Assembly (NCBI GenBank): GCA_964443315.1
Contig: CAYUCP010000039.1
Span: 1-6,731, forward strand
Source: JAGOTP01 sp964443315
GTDB taxonomy: Bacteria; Patescibacteriota; Patescibacteriia; 2-12-FULL-60-25
DNA length: 6,731 nt
Reading direction: 5' to 3'
The number at the start of each line of letters is the position of its first letter. Position 1 is the first letter of the stretch. A program made the position numbers and the translations under genes. Below the pieces are notes generated by a model, which was given only the letters and a program-made list of their open reading frames with translations, ran no database searches and had not been told where the DNA came from. Of the stretch, positions 5,321 through 6,731 are shown piece after piece.

Positions 5321-6076
5321 CTACGTTTGCGCTTTGGGAGAGATGAGTGGCGGAGCAAACAGGCGCTGGTTCAAAGATTCTGCTTGGTTTATAAAGACTT
5401 TAAGGAGAGATACGTCGAGTTCAGGGACTTTTTCTGAGGACCAAGAGAATAGCAAGAAAGCCTTGAGATCACTTGGTGCGTCGGAAGGGACGACTAACAA
5501 GTCACGACCATCTTCGGAACGAATGAAGGCATGAGAGAGCTTCTGCTCACAGATTGAGCGGAGGTCTTTATTAGCGACACGAATCGATTTTCCACCTTGA
5601 ATGACATGAAAAAATTCGCGATCTGTGCGCAGGTGAGGTAGCTCAACGAAACGGAGTAAAACCGTCTGTGCATCCGCTGCAGCTGCCGCATGAGCCACCA
5701 ATGCGCCAAACAATTCGCGCACAACTTTTTTCTCGCCCAATCCAACAGAGGCTTCGTTGGCAGCTCGTTTGAGCAACTCGAGTTTGCGATTCATCGAGCC
5801 GATGTAGGCGTAGGATTCAATAAGCTCAGATTTCACGCGTACATACTCATCTTGCACCTGCTCCTGTTCCCTTTCACGACCTTCCATGAGGCGTTCATAA
5901 CTTGTAAAAACCAGTAACCCCGCTAAGCCAAATACAAAAATCGTTAATTCTTCGAGAGCGGTTTCTGACAGACCAAAGTAGCCCTGTGTGTAGATGGACG
6001 GAGACAGAACAGCGAATGCAAAACACACAAGATATACGAGGTAGATCCATTCCAACCGGAGCGGACGAGTTGCCAT
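5321..6076 (-). CDS. Membrane-anchored coiled-coil protein with GAF-like domain, function unknown
   Basis: I do not recognise a named family. The 251 residues show two hydrophobic segments (about 10-28, starting WIYLVYLVCFAFAV, and about 43-59, ELTIFVFGLAGLLVF). A charged, heptad-like region with many Glu, Arg and Gln follows (about 60-107) and contains SYAYIGSMNRKLELLK (88-103). The C-terminal part (about 115-240) resembles a GAF domain: a helix, a strand TVLLRFVE, an FFHVI strand, LLVVPSDA, then KAFLLFSW and a closing helix DVSLLKVFINQAESL. No histidine kinase, cyclase or DNA-binding output domain follows; the protein stops 11 residues after the closing helix. The start at 6076 is preferred because it is 13 bases after the mnmA stop and leads straight into the first membrane segment. 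It likely shares a transcript with mnmA. The GAF assignment is by pattern only. Confidence 0.75.
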   Translation of the reverse strand: MATRPLRLEWIYLVYLVCFAFAVLSPSIYTQGYFGLSETALEELTIFVFGLAGLLVFTSYERLMEGREREQEQVQDEYVRVKSELIESYAYIGSMNRKLELLKRAANEASVGLGEKKVVRELFGALVAHAAAAADAQTVLLRFVELPHLRTDREFFHVIQGGKSIRVANKDLRSICEQKLSHAFIRSEDGRDLLVVPSDAPSDLKAFLLFSWSSEKVPELDVSLLKVFINQAESLNQRLFAPPLISPKAQT

Positions 6077-6089
6077 ACGTAGAACCGTT

Positions 6090-6731
6090 TTAGACAGAAG
6101 AGTCGAGTAAAATCCCTCCACCAAGACACTCGGCTCCTTGATACAGCACAGCCGATTGGCCAGGAGCGAGCGCCCACACTGGCTCCTTGAAGCGTAACGT
6201 GAGGGTACCCGAATCGACAAGCGTCAAAAGCGCAGAAGCTGGCTCTTGTCGATAGCGAATGGCGACTTCGACGTCACAAGATCCGCCGATCGTAACGGGC
6301 GGCTGATAGGTCCAATGGAGGTCGCCAACCTGGGCTGTTTGAGTGTAGAGCCGCGGGTGGGTGCGCTCCGGGACAACAATAAGGCGATTCTTTACACGAT
6401 CTTTCGCGGCCACGTACCAAATCACTTGGCCATGCGAGACTTTCAACCCCTGACGCTGACCGATCGTGTACGCATCCAACCCGTCATGCTGACCGATGAC
6501 TTCCCCGTCTACCGTAACGATCTCCCCTGGTGCTGACGGAATGCGCTTGCGGAGGAATTCGTGAAAATTCAGCTTTCCCACAAAACAGATCCCTTGACTG
6601 TCTGGCTTGGCGGCGGTTGGAAGGTTAAACTTCGCCGCTAGCGCTCGGACTTCAGTCTTTTTTAGATGACCAACCGGAAAAAACGTCTTTTGCAAGGCAG
6701 CCTGGGAAACACGATACAGGAAGTAGGATTG
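6090..6731 (-). CDS. mnmA: tRNA-specific 2-thiouridylase MnmA, C-terminal part (cut by window edge)
   Basis: MnmA activates the C2 oxygen of wobble uridine 34 in tRNA-Lys, -Glu and -Gln with ATP and replaces it with sulfur. The reading frame is open to the right edge and begins there in frame with QSYFLYRVSQ, the conserved family segment, so 213 C-terminal residues are visible. The second catalytic cysteine is present in DSQGICFVG (Cys49 of the fragment). IGQHDGLDAYTIGQRQGL (79-96) and the C-terminal beta-barrel ending in GGILLDSSV follow. The ATP-binding SGGVDSS loop and the first catalytic cysteine would be in the roughly 150 residues outside the window. Starting the gene at the TTG at 6695 would cut through conserved sequence, so that start is not used. 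The GAF-like gene follows after 13 bases. Nothing in the visible part suggests loss of function. Confidence 0.95.
   Translation of the reverse strand, partial: QSYFLYRVSQAALQKTFFPVGHLKKTEVRALAAKFNLPTAAKPDSQGICFVGKLNFHEFLRKRIPSAPGEIVTVDGEVIGQHDGLDAYTIGQRQGLKVSHGQVIWYVAAKDRVKNRLIVVPERTHPRLYTQTAQVGDLHWTYQPPVTIGGSCDVEVAIRYRQEPASALLTLVDSGTLTLRFKEPVWALAPGQSAVLYQGAECLGGGILLDSSV

Noticed and set aside
6077..6220. Longer N-terminus for the GAF-like protein, starting at 6220
   Set aside because: It would overlap 131 bases of conserved mnmA sequence in another frame and adds a non-hydrophobic, unfamiliar stretch before the first membrane segment.
6693..6695. TTG as the start codon of mnmA
   Set aside because: The frame stays open to the window edge, and the residues before it (QSYFLYRVSQ) are conserved MnmA sequence, so the gene continues outside the window.

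Overview
This window looks like chromosomal DNA of a Candidate Phyla Radiation (Patescibacteria) bacterium. The evidence is the very short alanyl-tRNA synthetase (631 residues, without the internal beta-barrel and the C-terminal C-Ala region), the zinc-less uS4, the compact co-directional gene order and the absence of Shine-Dalgarno sequences. I make no claim below phylum level. The standard genetic code fits: TAA, TAG and TGA are all used as stops and no gene has internal in-frame TGA codons.

Every supported gene is on the minus strand, so transcription runs from right to left. At the right edge is the 3' part of mnmA (tRNA 2-thiouridylase, cut by the window). Thirteen bases later comes a 251-residue protein of unknown function with two membrane segments, a coiled coil and a GAF-like domain. 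A strong stem-loop without a U-run follows it. Next is alaS, and only 3 bases after its stop comes a 12-helix major facilitator transporter.

A good sigma-70-type promoter, whose -35 box contains the transporter's TGA stop, then leads into the ribosomal 'alpha' operon: infA (IF-1), rpmJ (bL36), rpsM (uS13), rpsK (uS11), rpsD (uS4) and the first 41 codons of rpoA at the left edge. The operon starts at infA. The secY-adk-map genes that often precede infA are not there; the transporter is.

Functionally the window is almost all translation: tRNA modification, tRNA charging, initiation and the small-subunit head and platform. The two exceptions are the transporter and the GAF-like membrane protein. 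The most unusual signal is at the start codons. All nine visible starts are ATG preceded by T, and none has a convincing Shine-Dalgarno; several are preceded by pyrimidine-rich sequence instead. No mobile elements, CRISPR arrays, tRNA or rRNA genes were seen. No intergenic stretch exceeds 82 bases, and no plus-strand gene is supported.
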